A DNA stretch of 64,000 nt from Flavobacterium sp. (GCA_029946065.1 JAQSDU010000011.1:124001-188000), one strand, 5' to 3'; counted from the first letter of the stretch, positions 18,253 through 27,952 are shown. The notes: generated by a model from the letters alone, not told the origin. Made by a program: numbers and translations.

Positions 18253-20724
18253 ATGGCAAAAACGATTAAAAAGGAAACCGCAGACAAAAAAAACGACGCG
18301 GATTCTGAATCAAAAAAATCCTGGAAAATCACCAAACAGCACAAAGTCCTTGTAGGCAGCTTGTTGGTTTTATTCGCCATTTCGCTACTGCTGGCTTTTG
18401 TATCCTTTTATATTTATGGGCAAGAAGACCAAAGTGCCGTTACTGAATTGGCCGACCGCGATGCCAAAGTAGGCAACTGGCTTGGAAAATTCGGTGCGTT
18501 TCTCGCTGATATTTTTGTTTACAAAGGATTTGGGGCCGCTTCGTTCCTTTTTGTACGACTGTTTTTCCTGACCGGCGCTTATCTTGTGCTGGATTTACCC
18601 GTAAAAAAACTGCGCAATACTTGGTTTTGGGATTTGTATGCGATTGCTGTCATTTCTATATTATTTGGATTTTTTGCAGATTTTCTGCCGGAATTAGGCG
18701 GCGTGGTTGGCTTTGAAATGAATATATATCTCCAAGATTATCTTGGAAAATCAGGAACGTTACTCGTTTTAATTTTCGGATTGATTATTTATCTTCTATT
18801 TAAAATCCGCGTTTCTCCGGAGAGTATTAAAGCTTTATTCGAAAAAACAAAACAAGAAATCAACGAAGATCTAGAAGACATGAATTTGCCTTCCAAAGAC
18901 AATTCGGCGGCTTATAATTTAGAAGAATTCGCTGTGGACGATTTCAACGAAGAAGATTTTCCAGAAGAAGAACTGGTTCCGGAATTAAAACCGGTTTCAA
19001 AATTCGAAATTAATAAAGACGACTTAAAACCTACAATTAGCAGTTCTTCTGAGCTTATCATGGAACCTTCAATAAAACAAAATTCTTCAATGGATTTGGA
19101 AGTAACGCCGCAAATTACGGAACCAATTGAAGAAACTTTCGTCATCGAAAAAGTGGAAGAAGAAGATGTTGTCGAAGAAAATATGGCTTCAAAATTGGTT
19201 GCCGATTTCGGATTATTCGACCCCACTTTGGATTTGTCCAACTATAAATTCCCAACAATCGATTTGCTGAAAGAATATTCATCTGGAGGCATTACCATCA
19301 ATCAGGAAGAACTCGAAGAAAACAAAAACCGTATCGTTGAAACGCTTCGCAATTATAAAATCGAAATTGCACAAATAAAAGCGACAGTAGGTCCGTCGGT
19401 AACTTTGTATGAAATCGTGCCCGAAGCAGGCATTCGTATTTCAAAAATCAAAAGCTTGGAAGACGATATTGCCTTGTCACTTTCGGCATTAGGTATTCGT
19501 ATTATTGCGCCAATTCCAGGCAAAGGAACCATTGGTATTGAAGTACCGAATAAAAATCCGACCATGGTTTCGATGAAAAGTGTCATCGGCTCCACCAAAT
19601 TCCAAGAAGCCGAAATGGAACTTCCGATTGCGTTGGGAAAAACCATTTCTAATGAAACGTTCGTAGTTGATTTGGCAAAAATGCCGCACTTATTGATGGC
19701 GGGAGCTACTGGACAAGGAAAGTCTGTTGGGTTAAATGCGGTGCTCACTTCCCTGCTCTACAAAAAGCATCCGGCAGAAGTGAAATTTGTTTTGGTAGAT
19801 CCAAAGAAAGTCGAATTGACGCTTTTCAACAAAATAGAAAGACATTATTTAGCGAAATTACCTGATACAGAGGACGCTATCATCACTGATAACAACAAAG
19901 TAATTAATACGCTCAATTCGCTTTGTATCGAAATGGACAACCGTTATTCTTTGCTAAAAGATGCAATGGTGCGTAACATTAAAGAATATAACGATAAGTT
20001 CAAATCCAGAAGATTGAATCCGGAAGCCGGACACCGTTTCTTACCTTATATTGTATTGGTTGTCGATGAATTCGCCGATTTGATCATGACCGCCGGAAAA
20101 GAAGTCGAAACCCCGATTGCAAGGCTTGCTCAGTTGGCGCGTGCAATTGGAATTCACTTGATTATCGCTACGCAAAGACCGTCTGTGAACGTAATTACTG
20201 GAATTATTAAAGCTAACTTCCCCGCGAGGATTGCTTTCCGTGTAACTTCAAAAATTGATTCCCGAACGATTTTAGATACACAAGGTGCCGATCAATTAAT
20301 TGGACGTGGCGATTTGTTATATACCAACGGAAATGATATTGTTCGTGTGCAATGCGCTTTCGTTGACACACCTGAAGTTGAGAAAATCACAGAATTTATT
20401 GGTGCACAAAAAGCCTATGCGACCGCCTATTTACTACCTGAATTTACAGGCGATGATGAAAGTGGCATTAAACTTGATATGGATATTTCCGAAAGAGACA
20501 ATATGTTCAGGGAAGCAGCAGAAGTCATCGTAACAGCACAACAAGGTTCCGCTTCGCTATTGCAGCGCAAATTAAAACTAGGTTACAACCGCGCCGGACG
20601 CCTTATCGACCAGCTTGAAGCTGCCGGAATTGTTGGTCCCTTTGAAGGAAGTAAAGCCAGAAGCGTCAATATCCCCGACTTATCAAGTCTCGATCAATTT
20701 TTTAACAATGAAAACAATTCATAA
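18253..20724 (+). CDS. ftsK: DNA translocase FtsK
   Basis: The product has 823 residues. Four N-terminal membrane helices (about residues 30-185) are followed by an acidic linker (about 200-320, with tracts such as NEEDFPEEELVPE). The motor domain has Walker A GATGQGKS (484-491) and Walker B LVVDEFADLIM, plus the conserved RLAQLARAIGIHLIIATQRP. The C-terminal winged-helix gamma domain begins near REAAEVIVTAQQGSAS and would read polar KOPS-like sequences. The protein pumps chromosome DNA at the division septum to help dif recombination. Confidence 0.97.
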   Translation: MAKTIKKETADKKNDADSESKKSWKITKQHKVLVGSLLVLFAISLLLAFVSFYIYGQEDQSAVTELADRDAKVGNWLGKFGAFLADIFVYKGFGAASFLFVRLFFLTGAYLVLDLPVKKLRNTWFWDLYAIAVISILFGFFADFLPELGGVVGFEMNIYLQDYLGKSGTLLVLIFGLIIYLLFKIRVSPESIKALFEKTKQEINEDLEDMNLPSKDNSAAYNLEEFAVDDFNEEDFPEEELVPELKPVSKFEINKDDLKPTISSSSELIMEPSIKQNSSMDLEVTPQITEPIEETFVIEKVEEEDVVEENMASKLVADFGLFDPTLDLSNYKFPTIDLLKEYSSGGITINQEELEENKNRIVETLRNYKIEIAQIKATVGPSVTLYEIVPEAGIRISKIKSLEDDIALSLSALGIRIIAPIPGKGTIGIEVPNKNPTMVSMKSVIGSTKFQEAEMELPIALGKTISNETFVVDLAKMPHLLMAGATGQGKSVGLNAVLTSLLYKKHPAEVKFVLVDPKKVELTLFNKIERHYLAKLPDTEDAIITDNNKVINTLNSLCIEMDNRYSLLKDAMVRNIKEYNDKFKSRRLNPEAGHRFLPYIVLVVDEFADLIMTAGKEVETPIARLAQLARAIGIHLIIATQRPSVNVITGIIKANFPARIAFRVTSKIDSRTILDTQGADQLIGRGDLLYTNGNDIVRVQCAFVDTPEVEKITEFIGAQKAYATAYLLPEFTGDDESGIKLDMDISERDNMFREAAEVIVTAQQGSASLLQRKLKLGYNRAGRLIDQLEAAGIVGPFEGSKARSVNIPDLSSLDQFFNNENNS

Positions 20725-20758
20725 AATGATATCGGGAATCCAATCCAAGTCCACTAAA

Positions 20759-21412
20759 ATGAAAACAATGAGCAGAAAACTAATCCATATTGCCGTACTC
20801 CTATTTATCGGTTTTGCCGCACACGCACAAGATAAAAAAGCGAAAGAGCTGTTAGACGAAGTAACTGCCAAAGTAAAAAGCTACGACAATATCGTAATCG
20901 ATTTTAAATATTCGCTCAACAATGCGAAAGAAAATATCAATCAGGAAAGCAAAGGAAATGTAACGCTGAAAGGCAATCAATACGTTTTAAACCTAATGGG
21001 CATCACCAAAATTTTCGATGGAAAAAAGGTTTATACCGTCAATCCGGAAGATGAAGAAATCACAATTTCTAAATTCGACGAAAAAGATGCGAATGCAATT
21101 ACGCCTTCAAAAATGTTGACTTTTTTCAACAACGGCTATAAATTTTCGTGGGATATTCTTCAAAACATCAAAGGACGCAAAATACAATACATTAAATTAA
21201 TTCCGACGAATGCCAAAGACCAGCGAAAAGAAATTCTTTTAGGCATTGACGTTTCTACAAAAAACATTTACACGCTCATTGAAAGCGGAAAAAATGGTAC
21301 AAAAACCACTTTGGTTGTTAATTCTTTTAAAACCAATCAGCCATTGTCAAAAAATCAATTTACCTTTGTTGAAAGTAAATATCCCAATTACTACATCAAC
21401 AAAATAGATTAA
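20759..21412 (+). CDS. LolA-like outer-membrane lipoprotein carrier
   Basis: The product has 217 residues from the ATG at 20759. The signal peptide is RKLIHIAVLLFIGFAAHAQ. The core KELLDEVTAKVKSYDNIVIDFKY, with later VTLKGNQYVL and FDGKKVYTVNP, matches the LolA fold that carries lipoproteins across the periplasm. An upstream frame (from 20615) overlaps ftsK and would bury the signal peptide, so I reject it; 20708 and 20768 are alternative starts. Order ftsK, lolA-like, lptF/G-like, ribBA is a recurrent Flavobacteriaceae block. Confidence 0.88.
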   Translation: MKTMSRKLIHIAVLLFIGFAAHAQDKKAKELLDEVTAKVKSYDNIVIDFKYSLNNAKENINQESKGNVTLKGNQYVLNLMGITKIFDGKKVYTVNPEDEEITISKFDEKDANAITPSKMLTFFNNGYKFSWDILQNIKGRKIQYIKLIPTNAKDQRKEILLGIDVSTKNIYTLIESGKNGTKTTLVVNSFKTNQPLSKNQFTFVESKYPNYYINKID

Positions 21413-21418
21413 TTTTAG

Positions 21419-22882
21419 GTGAAAATACTCGATAAGTACATTCTTACAACTTTTTTGAAAACATTTACTTCGGTATTTGTTATCCTCTTTTTCATCTTTA
21501 TTTTACAGACAGTTTGGCTTTTTATTGCAGAATTAGCAGGAAAAGACCTTGATTTTATTATGATTATCAAGTTTCTCGGTTTCTCAATGCCAAACATCGT
21601 TCCGCTTGTGTTGCCGCTCTCAATATTGCTTGCTTCCATCATGACTTTCGGCGATTTGTCTGAGAATTATGAATTTGCGGCGATGAAATCCTCTGGCGTT
21701 TCGTTGCAACGTGCAATGCGCAGTCTTGTCTATTTTATTTCAATTTTAAGTGTTGCAGCTTTTGCGTTTGCGAATAATATTATTCCCTATTCACAGTATA
21801 AATTCCTGAATTTTAAGGCCAATATCGCTCAGGTAAAACCAGCGTTGGCCATTGCTGAAGGGCAATTTAGTGATGTTGGTACTTATAATATTAAGGTCGA
21901 TAAGAAATCTGGGGAAAATGGCAATATTTTGACCGGCATCACCATCCACAAAAAATCAAATAATGGTAATGGCAATACAACCGTCATAAAAGCCAAAAAT
22001 GGAGAACTTTTGAGCAGTGAAGATTCCAATATTCTGCAATTGGTTTTATACGATGGTTATCAGTTTGAAGATGTTATTCCGAAAAAATATGAAGACCGGA
22101 AAAAATTGCCTTTTGCTAAAAGTTCATTCAAAAAATACAACCTGAATATGGACTTGACCCAACTCAATAAAGTTGACGTTAATAAAGAGCAGATTTCGAA
22201 TACGAGTACGATGCTCAACATCGGCGAACTCAATTATACTTTGGATTCTTTGAATAAAGATTATGAGAAAGAGCTAGTTTCTTATGCTGATAACATCCAT
22301 ATAAGGACTGGTGTTCTAAATAAAATTCCGAAAAGTACCCTTACTGCAAAAGATACTTCCAAAACCAAAGCCAAAGACTTGACGAAAGATTTATTGGGTG
22401 ATTATACCAACTCTCAAAAAGTAAAAATATTCAGTATTGCCAAAAGTAATGCCAGCAGCACCGCTTTCACCATAGACGGAACGAAAGACGATTTTTACCA
22501 AAAGCAGCGTACTATTAATGGACATTGGCTTTCCATATATGATAAATTTGTGATTGCTTATGCGTGTTTTTTAATGTTTTTTATTGGTGCGCCACTAGGA
22601 GCGATTATTAGGAAAGGCGGACTCGGACTGCCAATCGTATTTGCAATTTTGATTTTTATCACTTTTCACTTCGTCAATACATTTGGAAAAAAAGTAGCCC
22701 AGGAAAATGGAATTACGCCGTTTCTAGGCGCTTGGATGTCGTCTATAATTTTGACACCATTGGCAATTTTGCTCACTTTTCGGGCTACAAATGATATTTC
22801 GATTACCATAAATTTTGACTGGATTACTATTCCAGTACAAAAATTATATTTTAAGCTATTTCCCAAAAAACAAATTTTGTAA
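21419..22882 (+). CDS. LptF/LptG family permease (YjgP/YjgQ)
   Basis: The product has 487 residues. It begins KILDKYILTTFLKTF, the usual first helix of LptF/LptG, followed by membrane segments at about 10-30, 55-80, 95-120 and three at the C-terminus, with a periplasmic jellyroll between. These proteins form the inner-membrane part of the LPS exporter with the LptB ATPase. The start is GTG at 21419, six bases after the LolA stop. The stop shares a base with the ribBA start (TAATG). The middle region (about 220-340) is longer than in E. coli, as is common in Bacteroidota. Confidence 0.92.
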   Translation: MKILDKYILTTFLKTFTSVFVILFFIFILQTVWLFIAELAGKDLDFIMIIKFLGFSMPNIVPLVLPLSILLASIMTFGDLSENYEFAAMKSSGVSLQRAMRSLVYFISILSVAAFAFANNIIPYSQYKFLNFKANIAQVKPALAIAEGQFSDVGTYNIKVDKKSGENGNILTGITIHKKSNNGNGNTTVIKAKNGELLSSEDSNILQLVLYDGYQFEDVIPKKYEDRKKLPFAKSSFKKYNLNMDLTQLNKVDVNKEQISNTSTMLNIGELNYTLDSLNKDYEKELVSYADNIHIRTGVLNKIPKSTLTAKDTSKTKAKDLTKDLLGDYTNSQKVKIFSIAKSNASSTAFTIDGTKDDFYQKQRTINGHWLSIYDKFVIAYACFLMFFIGAPLGAIIRKGGLGLPIVFAILIFITFHFVNTFGKKVAQENGITPFLGAWMSSIILTPLAILLTFRATNDISITINFDWITIPVQKLYFKLFPKKQIL

Positions 22883-24009
22883 TGTCACATATTCAGTTGA
22901 ATACCATAGAAGAAGCCATCGAAGACATTCGACAAGGCAAAATAATAATTGTTGTTGACGATGAAGATCGCGAAAACGAAGGCGATTTTGTGGCCGCAGC
23001 CGATAAGGTCACGCCCGAGATGATAAATTTTATGGCTACTTACGGTCGTGGGCTCATTTGCGCACCTTTAACCGAAAAACGTTGCGTTGAACTCGAATTG
23101 CGCACGATGGTAACCAATAATACCGACCACATGGAGACTGCTTTTACAGTTTCTGTCGATTTGAAAGGGCAAGGCGTTACTACAGGAATTTCTGCGGCAG
23201 ACCGAGCAAAAACGGTTTTAGCGTTGGTGAATGAGAATACAAAACCTTATGACTTGGCACGTCCCGGACACATATTTCCACTAATCGCCAAACAAGGCGG
23301 TGTATTAAGAAGAACCGGTCATACTGAAGCAGCAATAGATTTCGCAAGATTGGCAGGATTTAAAGCCGCTGGTGTCATTTGTGAGATCATGAATGACGAT
23401 GGAAGCATGTCGCGATTACCGGAATTGTATGAAGTGGCGAAGAAATTCGACATGAAATTGGTTTCGATTGAAGATTTGGTTGCCTACCGCATGCAGCATG
23501 ATAGTCTTATCGTGAAGAAAGAGGATTTTGAGATTGAGACACGCTTTGGACAATTTCGCTTCAGGGCTTATCAACAAACAACAAACAAGCAGGTGCACAT
23601 TGCGCTGACAAAAGGAAGTTGGAATTTAGGCGATTCGGTTTTAACACGAATTAATTCAACGCAAGTCAACAACGATATATTAGGCACATTGACGAACAAT
23701 GCAGATAAAAAATTGGACGATATGTTCACGCGCATCAATGAAGAAGGTCGTGGCGCTATATTGTTCATCAATCAGGAAATCGCGTCGTCGGAATTGCTAA
23801 ATAGAATTACGGAGCTAAAAGTACTTCAGGCAAAAGGCATTTTCAAGGCACCCGAAATTAAAATGGACGTTAAAGATTTTGGTATTGGTGCGCAGATTTT
23901 ACATGATATAGACATTTCAAAAATACGATTAGTGACCAATTCTGAGCAAGCAAAACGTGTTGGAATGATTGGTTATGGCCTTGAAATTACAGAATACGTA
24001 AAATACTAA
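22882..24009 (+). CDS. ribBA: RibBA: DHBP synthase with degenerate GTP cyclohydrolase II domain
   Basis: The product has 375 residues. The N-terminal domain (about 1-200) has the DHBP synthase motifs [25 protein letters not shown] and [17 protein letters not shown], so it should make dihydroxybutanone phosphate from ribulose-5-phosphate for riboflavin synthesis. The C-terminal domain aligns in layout with GTP cyclohydrolase II, but the zinc-binding region that normally carries three Cys (HSECxTGD...RCDCG) reads [15 protein letters not shown], and [11 protein letters not shown] replaces the usual GRG..Y..QEGRGIG. It therefore probably lacks GTP cyclohydrolase activity, and a separate ribA elsewhere would be needed. 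Confidence 0.92.
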   Translation: MSHIQLNTIEEAIEDIRQGKIIIVVDDEDRENEGDFVAAADKVTPEMINFMATYGRGLICAPLTEKRCVELELRTMVTNNTDHMETAFTVSVDLKGQGVTTGISAADRAKTVLALVNENTKPYDLARPGHIFPLIAKQGGVLRRTGHTEAAIDFARLAGFKAAGVICEIMNDDGSMSRLPELYEVAKKFDMKLVSIEDLVAYRMQHDSLIVKKEDFEIETRFGQFRFRAYQQTTNKQVHIALTKGSWNLGDSVLTRINSTQVNNDILGTLTNNADKKLDDMFTRINEEGRGAILFINQEIASSELLNRITELKVLQAKGIFKAPEIKMDVKDFGIGAQILHDIDISKIRLVTNSEQAKRVGMIGYGLEITEYVKY

Positions 24010-24093
24010 TCCTTTTTGATTGGTGCTAAAGCATACAAAATGAAATGATTAAAAACGGAGACTAAAAAATATCCCTTTTTTCCCTTTATTTGT

Positions 24094-24123
24094 TTTGGAA
24101 TTCAAAAAAGGATGTTATATTTG
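24094..24123 (+). promoter_or_regulatory. tRNA-Ser promoter
   Basis: TTTG at 24094-24097 and TATATTTG at 24116-24123 are 18 bp apart, a near-ideal Bacteroidota -33/-7 pair, ending 34 bp before the tRNA. Confidence 0.75.
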
Positions 24124-24157
24124 CAACCGCATTCAGCTAATGATTGCAGACCTTATT

Positions 24158-24242
24158 GGAGAAATGGCAGAGTGGTCGATTGCGGCAGTCTTGAAAACTG
24201 TTGACTGTTACAGGTCCGGGGGTTCGAATCCCTCTTTCTCCG
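24158..24242 (+). tRNA. tRNA-Ser (anticodon UGA)
   Basis: The 85-nt cloverleaf has acceptor GGAGAAA/TTTCTCC with discriminator G, the anticodon loop CTTGAAA with anticodon TGA, an extended class II variable arm, and a T arm with GGTTCGAATCC. The 3' CCA is not encoded. The 3' end and next few bases are repeated imperfectly at 32636-32652, and an integrase gene follows, so this is a likely integration site. Confidence 0.95.
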
Positions 24243-24251
24243 CTGAAAAAA
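24235..24251 (+). repeat. Putative attL (tRNA-Ser 3' end)
   Basis: TTTCTCCGCTGAAAAAA spans the last acceptor-stem bases of the tRNA. It matches 32636-32652 at 16 of 17 positions. Confidence 0.6.
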
Positions 24252-24266
24252 ATCCTAAATGGTATC

Positions 24267-24302
24267 AAAACCTCGAAAATCCTATGATTTTCGAGGTTTT
24301 TT
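24267..24302 (+). terminator. Rho-independent terminator after tRNA-Ser
   Basis: A perfect 15-bp stem (24267-24281 with 24286-24300) closes a CTAT loop and is followed by a T run. It lies inside the putative island, so it is a replacement for the original tRNA terminator, which may be the one at 32651. Confidence 0.9.
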
Positions 24303-24518
24303 GCTTTTACCGACATACCAAATTATTCATCGAATCTTATCTCATGCGAGATAAAATCGAGACCCTATAAAAAATCAAAAATTAGGGTCTCGCTAAATTC
24401 TCTCAACCCTTTCAAACATTGGGTTTGTCAACGTGTTCAATAGCTTGTTCACTCAGTAAACATCTTGTTTGATTTGAATTAGGAATTTAACTTGAAGAAT
24501 AATTAATCAGTCAATAAA

Positions 24519-25763
24519 ATGAAAGCAAAAGTTACATTGCATTTTTATGCAAAATCCACGAAAGCAAATACTACTGGACAATTTCCAATTTATATTAGAC
24601 TTACTGTAAACGGGAATCGATTAGAATTTAGCACAAAGAAGTTTGTTGATTCTAGCAGATGGTTGGCAGATTTAGCCAAAATGAAAGGCACTACAGAAGA
24701 AGCTCGTTCAATCAATAGTTATCTTGATTTGATGAAATCTAAAGTATTGGATATTCAAATGGAACTAATCCATAAAAACCAAGATGTAAATATTGAGAAT
24801 TTTAAAAGTAAACTTTTTGGGTTGGAAGAAAAACAACGTATGCTCGTTCCTATCTTTCAAGACCACAACAATAAAATTAAAGAGTTAGTTGGTAAAGAAT
24901 ATGCTTCGGGAACTTTAGAACGCTATACTACTTCTTTGAAGCATACAATTGAATTCCTAGAATGGAAATACAAAGTGTCTGATATAGATATTACGAAGAT
25001 AAACCACGCCTTTATTACCGATTATGAATTCTATTTAAGAAGTGTTAGAAATTGCGCCAACAATACTGCCGTTAAATACATCAAGAACTTTAATAAAATA
25101 ATCAAGATATGTTTGGCTAATGATTGGCTTGAGAAAAATCCGTTTGCAAATTATAAATCAAAAGTTAGAGAGGTTGAACGTACTTATTTATCTGAGGAAG
25201 AAATTCAAAGTATTATTGAAAAAGATTTTAAAACAGAAAGATTGTCTCTAGTGCGTGATATATTCCTTTTTAGCTGTTTTACGGGTCTAGCATACATTGA
25301 TGTAAAGAACTTGACTAAATCTCATATAAGCATCGGTATCGACGGCGACAAATGGATTTTTACTCATCGTCAGAAAACAGAAAGTGCTTCCAAAATCCCA
25401 ATTCTTCCAGTTACACAAATGATAATCGACAAATATGAAAATCATCCACAATGTAATAATGAAAATAAGCTATTGCCAATTTTGAGCAACCAAAAAATGA
25501 ATGCTTATTTAAAAGAAATTGCAGGAGTTTGTGAGATTGAAAAAGAATTGACATTCCATATTGCCCGACATACTTTTGCAACGACAGTAACTCTAACAAA
25601 TGGAGTTCCTATTGAAACTGTTAGTAAAATGCTTGGGCATAAAAACATTCAAACAACTCAACATTATGCTAAGATATTAGATAGAAAAGTGAGTGAGGAT
25701 ATGAAGATTTTGAGAGATAAAATCTTTATTACCACTTCTGATTTACAACAAAAAACGATTTAA
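24519..25763 (+). CDS. Tyrosine recombinase / integrase (Bacteroidota, DOT-like)
   Basis: The product has 414 residues. The N-terminal arm-binding domain (TLHFYAKSTKANTTGQFPIYIRL), SAM-like core-binding domain (about 100-205) and catalytic domain follow in order. Catalytic residues are H347 and R350 in HIARHTF, H374 in LGH and nucleophile Y383 in QHYAKIL. The first catalytic Arg is absent: Ala258 in FTGLAYID stands in its place, as in the IntDOT group where Arg I is also missing. The gene faces away from tRNA-Ser, 276 bp downstream. It probably catalysed island integration at the tRNA 3' end. Confidence 0.93.
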   Translation: MKAKVTLHFYAKSTKANTTGQFPIYIRLTVNGNRLEFSTKKFVDSSRWLADLAKMKGTTEEARSINSYLDLMKSKVLDIQMELIHKNQDVNIENFKSKLFGLEEKQRMLVPIFQDHNNKIKELVGKEYASGTLERYTTSLKHTIEFLEWKYKVSDIDITKINHAFITDYEFYLRSVRNCANNTAVKYIKNFNKIIKICLANDWLEKNPFANYKSKVREVERTYLSEEEIQSIIEKDFKTERLSLVRDIFLFSCFTGLAYIDVKNLTKSHISIGIDGDKWIFTHRQKTESASKIPILPVTQMIIDKYENHPQCNNENKLLPILSNQKMNAYLKEIAGVCEIEKELTFHIARHTFATTVTLTNGVPIETVSKMLGHKNIQTTQHYAKILDRKVSEDMKILRDKIFITTSDLQQKTI

Positions 25764-25794
25764 AAAACTACTTTCTGAATTTCAGAGAATTTAT

Positions 25795-25826
25795 CTTGGA
25801 ATGTTCGTTCCAAATTAATATATTTG
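25795..25826 (+). promoter_or_regulatory. Promoter with TetR-type operator for the hydrolase-tetR operon
   Basis: CTTG (25795-25798) and TATATTTG (25819-25826) form a -33/-7 pair with 20-bp spacing. Overlapping the -33 and spacer is the perfect dyad TTGGAA-N6-TTCCAA (25796-25813), the size and placement expected for binding by the TetR protein encoded at 26650. Confidence 0.65.
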
Positions 25827-25858
25827 CACTTAATACATTTTTAATATATTAAACAATA

Positions 25859-26626
25859 TTGGAATTAAATTTTAAAAAAATAGGAGAATCAAATAGGAAA
25901 ATTATCATTTTACATGGATTGTTTGGTTCTTTAGACAATTGGATGACCCATGCTAGAGAATTATCTAATAATGGTTTTGAAGTTTACTTAATAGACCAAA
26001 GAAATCATGGAAAAAGCCCACATGATAAAGGATTTAGTTACGAACTATTGGCGGAGGATTTATATCATTTTATTGTAAAACATAGTTTGCAAAATTCAAT
26101 ATTGATAGGTCATTCATTGGGTGGAAAAACCGTCATGCAATTTGTTATGCAATTTAATATTTCAATTTCAAAAGTAATTGTTGTCGATATTGCACCAAAA
26201 CAATATACACCATATCATCAAAAAAATATAAATGCTTTTTTAGCAGTAGATATTGAAAACCTTAAATCGAGAAACGAAGCTCATCAGGCAATGTCAAACA
26301 TTGAGAATGATGTTAATGTAATACAGTTTCTACTTAAAAATCTTGAACGAGTATCTGATGGTTTTAATTGGAAATTAAATTTGCACGAGATAATCAGAAA
26401 CATAGAAAATGTAGATAAAATATATCCTTTTCAAAAAGCCTGTATGCTGCCCACATTATTCATTAGAGGCTCTAAATCAGATTATATATTGAATGAGGAT
26501 AGAAATTTACTAAAAATGCAATTTCCTAATTCAACTCTTGTAACCATAGAAAAAGCCGGACATTGGGTGCATTCTGAACGTTATGAGGAATTTATGAAAA
26601 CATTATTCTTATTTCTGAATAGATAA
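25859..26626 (+). CDS. Alpha/beta hydrolase (YbfF-like esterase)
   Basis: The product has 255 residues. The oxyanion motif is LHGLFGSLDNW. The nucleophile is Ser86 in GHSLGGK, the acid is in SKSDYI and the His is in AGHWVHSE. DQRNHGKSPH is characteristic of the YbfF/acyl esterase group. The start is TTG at 25859, because homologues begin near this residue and no upstream ATG is in frame. It is first in an operon with TetR and a second hydrolase. Natural substrate unknown. Confidence 0.85.
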   Translation: MELNFKKIGESNRKIIILHGLFGSLDNWMTHARELSNNGFEVYLIDQRNHGKSPHDKGFSYELLAEDLYHFIVKHSLQNSILIGHSLGGKTVMQFVMQFNISISKVIVVDIAPKQYTPYHQKNINAFLAVDIENLKSRNEAHQAMSNIENDVNVIQFLLKNLERVSDGFNWKLNLHEIIRNIENVDKIYPFQKACMLPTLFIRGSKSDYILNEDRNLLKMQFPNSTLVTIEKAGHWVHSERYEEFMKTLFLFLNR

Positions 26627-26649
26627 AAACAAAAAAATCAAATAGAATT

Positions 26650-27234
26650 ATGGCAGGAGTAAAAGTTTTTGATGAACAAGTAGTCTTGGATAAGGCAATG
26701 AATTTGTTTTGGCTAAAAGGCTATAATGCAACTTCTGCACAAGATCTTGTGGACGAGCTTGGAATTAGTCGCTCAAGCTTATATAATACGTTTGGGGATA
26801 AACATTCACTATTTGTAAAAGCTCTTAAACAATATCGTAAAGAATGGATAAATCCAACTATAGAAAGTGCTGATACAATAGTCGATGCCGAGGAATATTT
26901 TAAAATCCTATTTGATTTTGTAAAAAAGGAAACATTTGATTTAAATAATACCAAAGGCTGTTTTTGGGTAAATACGGCTATTGAAATGTCTCCAGCAGAT
27001 TCTGAAGTAACTGCTATAGCAAAAACTATAATGGAAGATACTGAAAATGCGTTTTATAAAGCTATAAAAAAAGGACAAGAACAAGGTGTTTTCACAACAG
27101 AACATACTGCACAATCTTTAGCAAAGTTTGTGCTCAATGTCATCAGTGGTCTTCGTGTAAATGTAAAACTCGATATAGACGGAAAAAAGTTTGATGATAT
27201 GATAAATATTTGCCTTTCGGTTTTGAAGGCTTAA
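26650..27234 (+). CDS. TetR/AcrR family transcriptional regulator
   Basis: The product has 194 residues. The N-terminal HTH runs over about residues 8-55, with the recognition region LGISRSSLYNTFGDKHSLF. The C-terminal ligand domain resembles the AefR/YxaF type (TKGCFWVNTAIEMS). The dyad TTGGAA-N6-TTCCAA over the operon promoter at 25796-25813 is its probable operator, giving autorepression relieved by a small ligand. It lies between two alpha/beta hydrolases, which may act on the inducer. Confidence 0.93.
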   Translation: MAGVKVFDEQVVLDKAMNLFWLKGYNATSAQDLVDELGISRSSLYNTFGDKHSLFVKALKQYRKEWINPTIESADTIVDAEEYFKILFDFVKKETFDLNNTKGCFWVNTAIEMSPADSEVTAIAKTIMEDTENAFYKAIKKGQEQGVFTTEHTAQSLAKFVLNVISGLRVNVKLDIDGKKFDDMINICLSVLKA

Positions 27235-27253
27235 TTTTTAATTATTAGAGTAA

Positions 27254-27952
27254 ATGAAACAAAGCATTATTTTATTACACGGTTTATTTGGAGGTTTAAG
27301 TAACTGGAAAGATGTAATCTCTCATTTTGAAGAAAAATTTGAAATCCATGCTCCAATAATACCTATTTATGATGAGCACAAGGAAAACATACTTGATTAT
27401 TTTGTAAATGACCTTGCTGAATATATTAACAGGCATAAACTACAAAATGTAATTTTAGTTGGAAACTCTTTAGGAGGTCATGTTGCTATTATATATGCTC
27501 ATAAATATCCCGAAAATGTAAACAAATTAGTTCTTACGGGAAGTTCTGGGCTATATGAAAATTATACTATCGGAAGCTTTCCAAGGAGACATGACTATTC
27601 TTATATTCAAAAACAAGTAGCTAACACCTTTTACGATTTAAAATGTGTAACAAAGGAATTAGTTGACGAAGTTTTTGAAATTTTATCTGATAATAAAAAA
27701 TGTATAAAAATTATTAGAGCTGCAAAAATCACTCAGAGATCTTATACAACTGACATACTTCCAGAAATTGATTTACCAGTTCTTTTAATTTGGGGTATTG
27801 AGGACAATATTACACCACCAAATGTTGCTGAAGAATTTAAGCTTTTGTTACCTAATGCTAAACTAGTCTTCCTTTCTGAGTGCGGACATGCTCCAATGAT
27901 GGAAAGACCTATTCAATTCAATGAAGTGCTTGACGAATTTTTAAAAGGTTAA
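27254..27952 (+). CDS. Alpha/beta hydrolase
   Basis: The product has 232 residues. LHGLFGGLSNW holds the oxyanion turn, Ser72 in GNSLGGH is the nucleophile, GIEDNITPP holds the acid and ECGHAPMMERP the catalytic His. It is similar in plan to the hydrolase at 25859 but distinct in sequence. The start ATG is 20 bp after the TetR stop, so it is probably co-transcribed. The group includes MhpC-type C-C hydrolases and esterases; the substrate is unknown. Confidence 0.87.
   Translation: MKQSIILLHGLFGGLSNWKDVISHFEEKFEIHAPIIPIYDEHKENILDYFVNDLAEYINRHKLQNVILVGNSLGGHVAIIYAHKYPENVNKLVLTGSSGLYENYTIGSFPRRHDYSYIQKQVANTFYDLKCVTKELVDEVFEILSDNKKCIKIIRAAKITQRSYTTDILPEIDLPVLLIWGIEDNITPPNVAEEFKLLLPNAKLVFLSECGHAPMMERPIQFNEVLDEFLKG

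Noticed and set aside
20615..20758. N-terminal extension of the LolA-like protein
   Set aside because: It overlaps the ftsK end and would hide the signal peptide.
24095..24370. 91-codon frame across tRNA-Ser
   Set aside because: It runs through the tRNA and its terminator; the translation is cloverleaf sequence, not protein.
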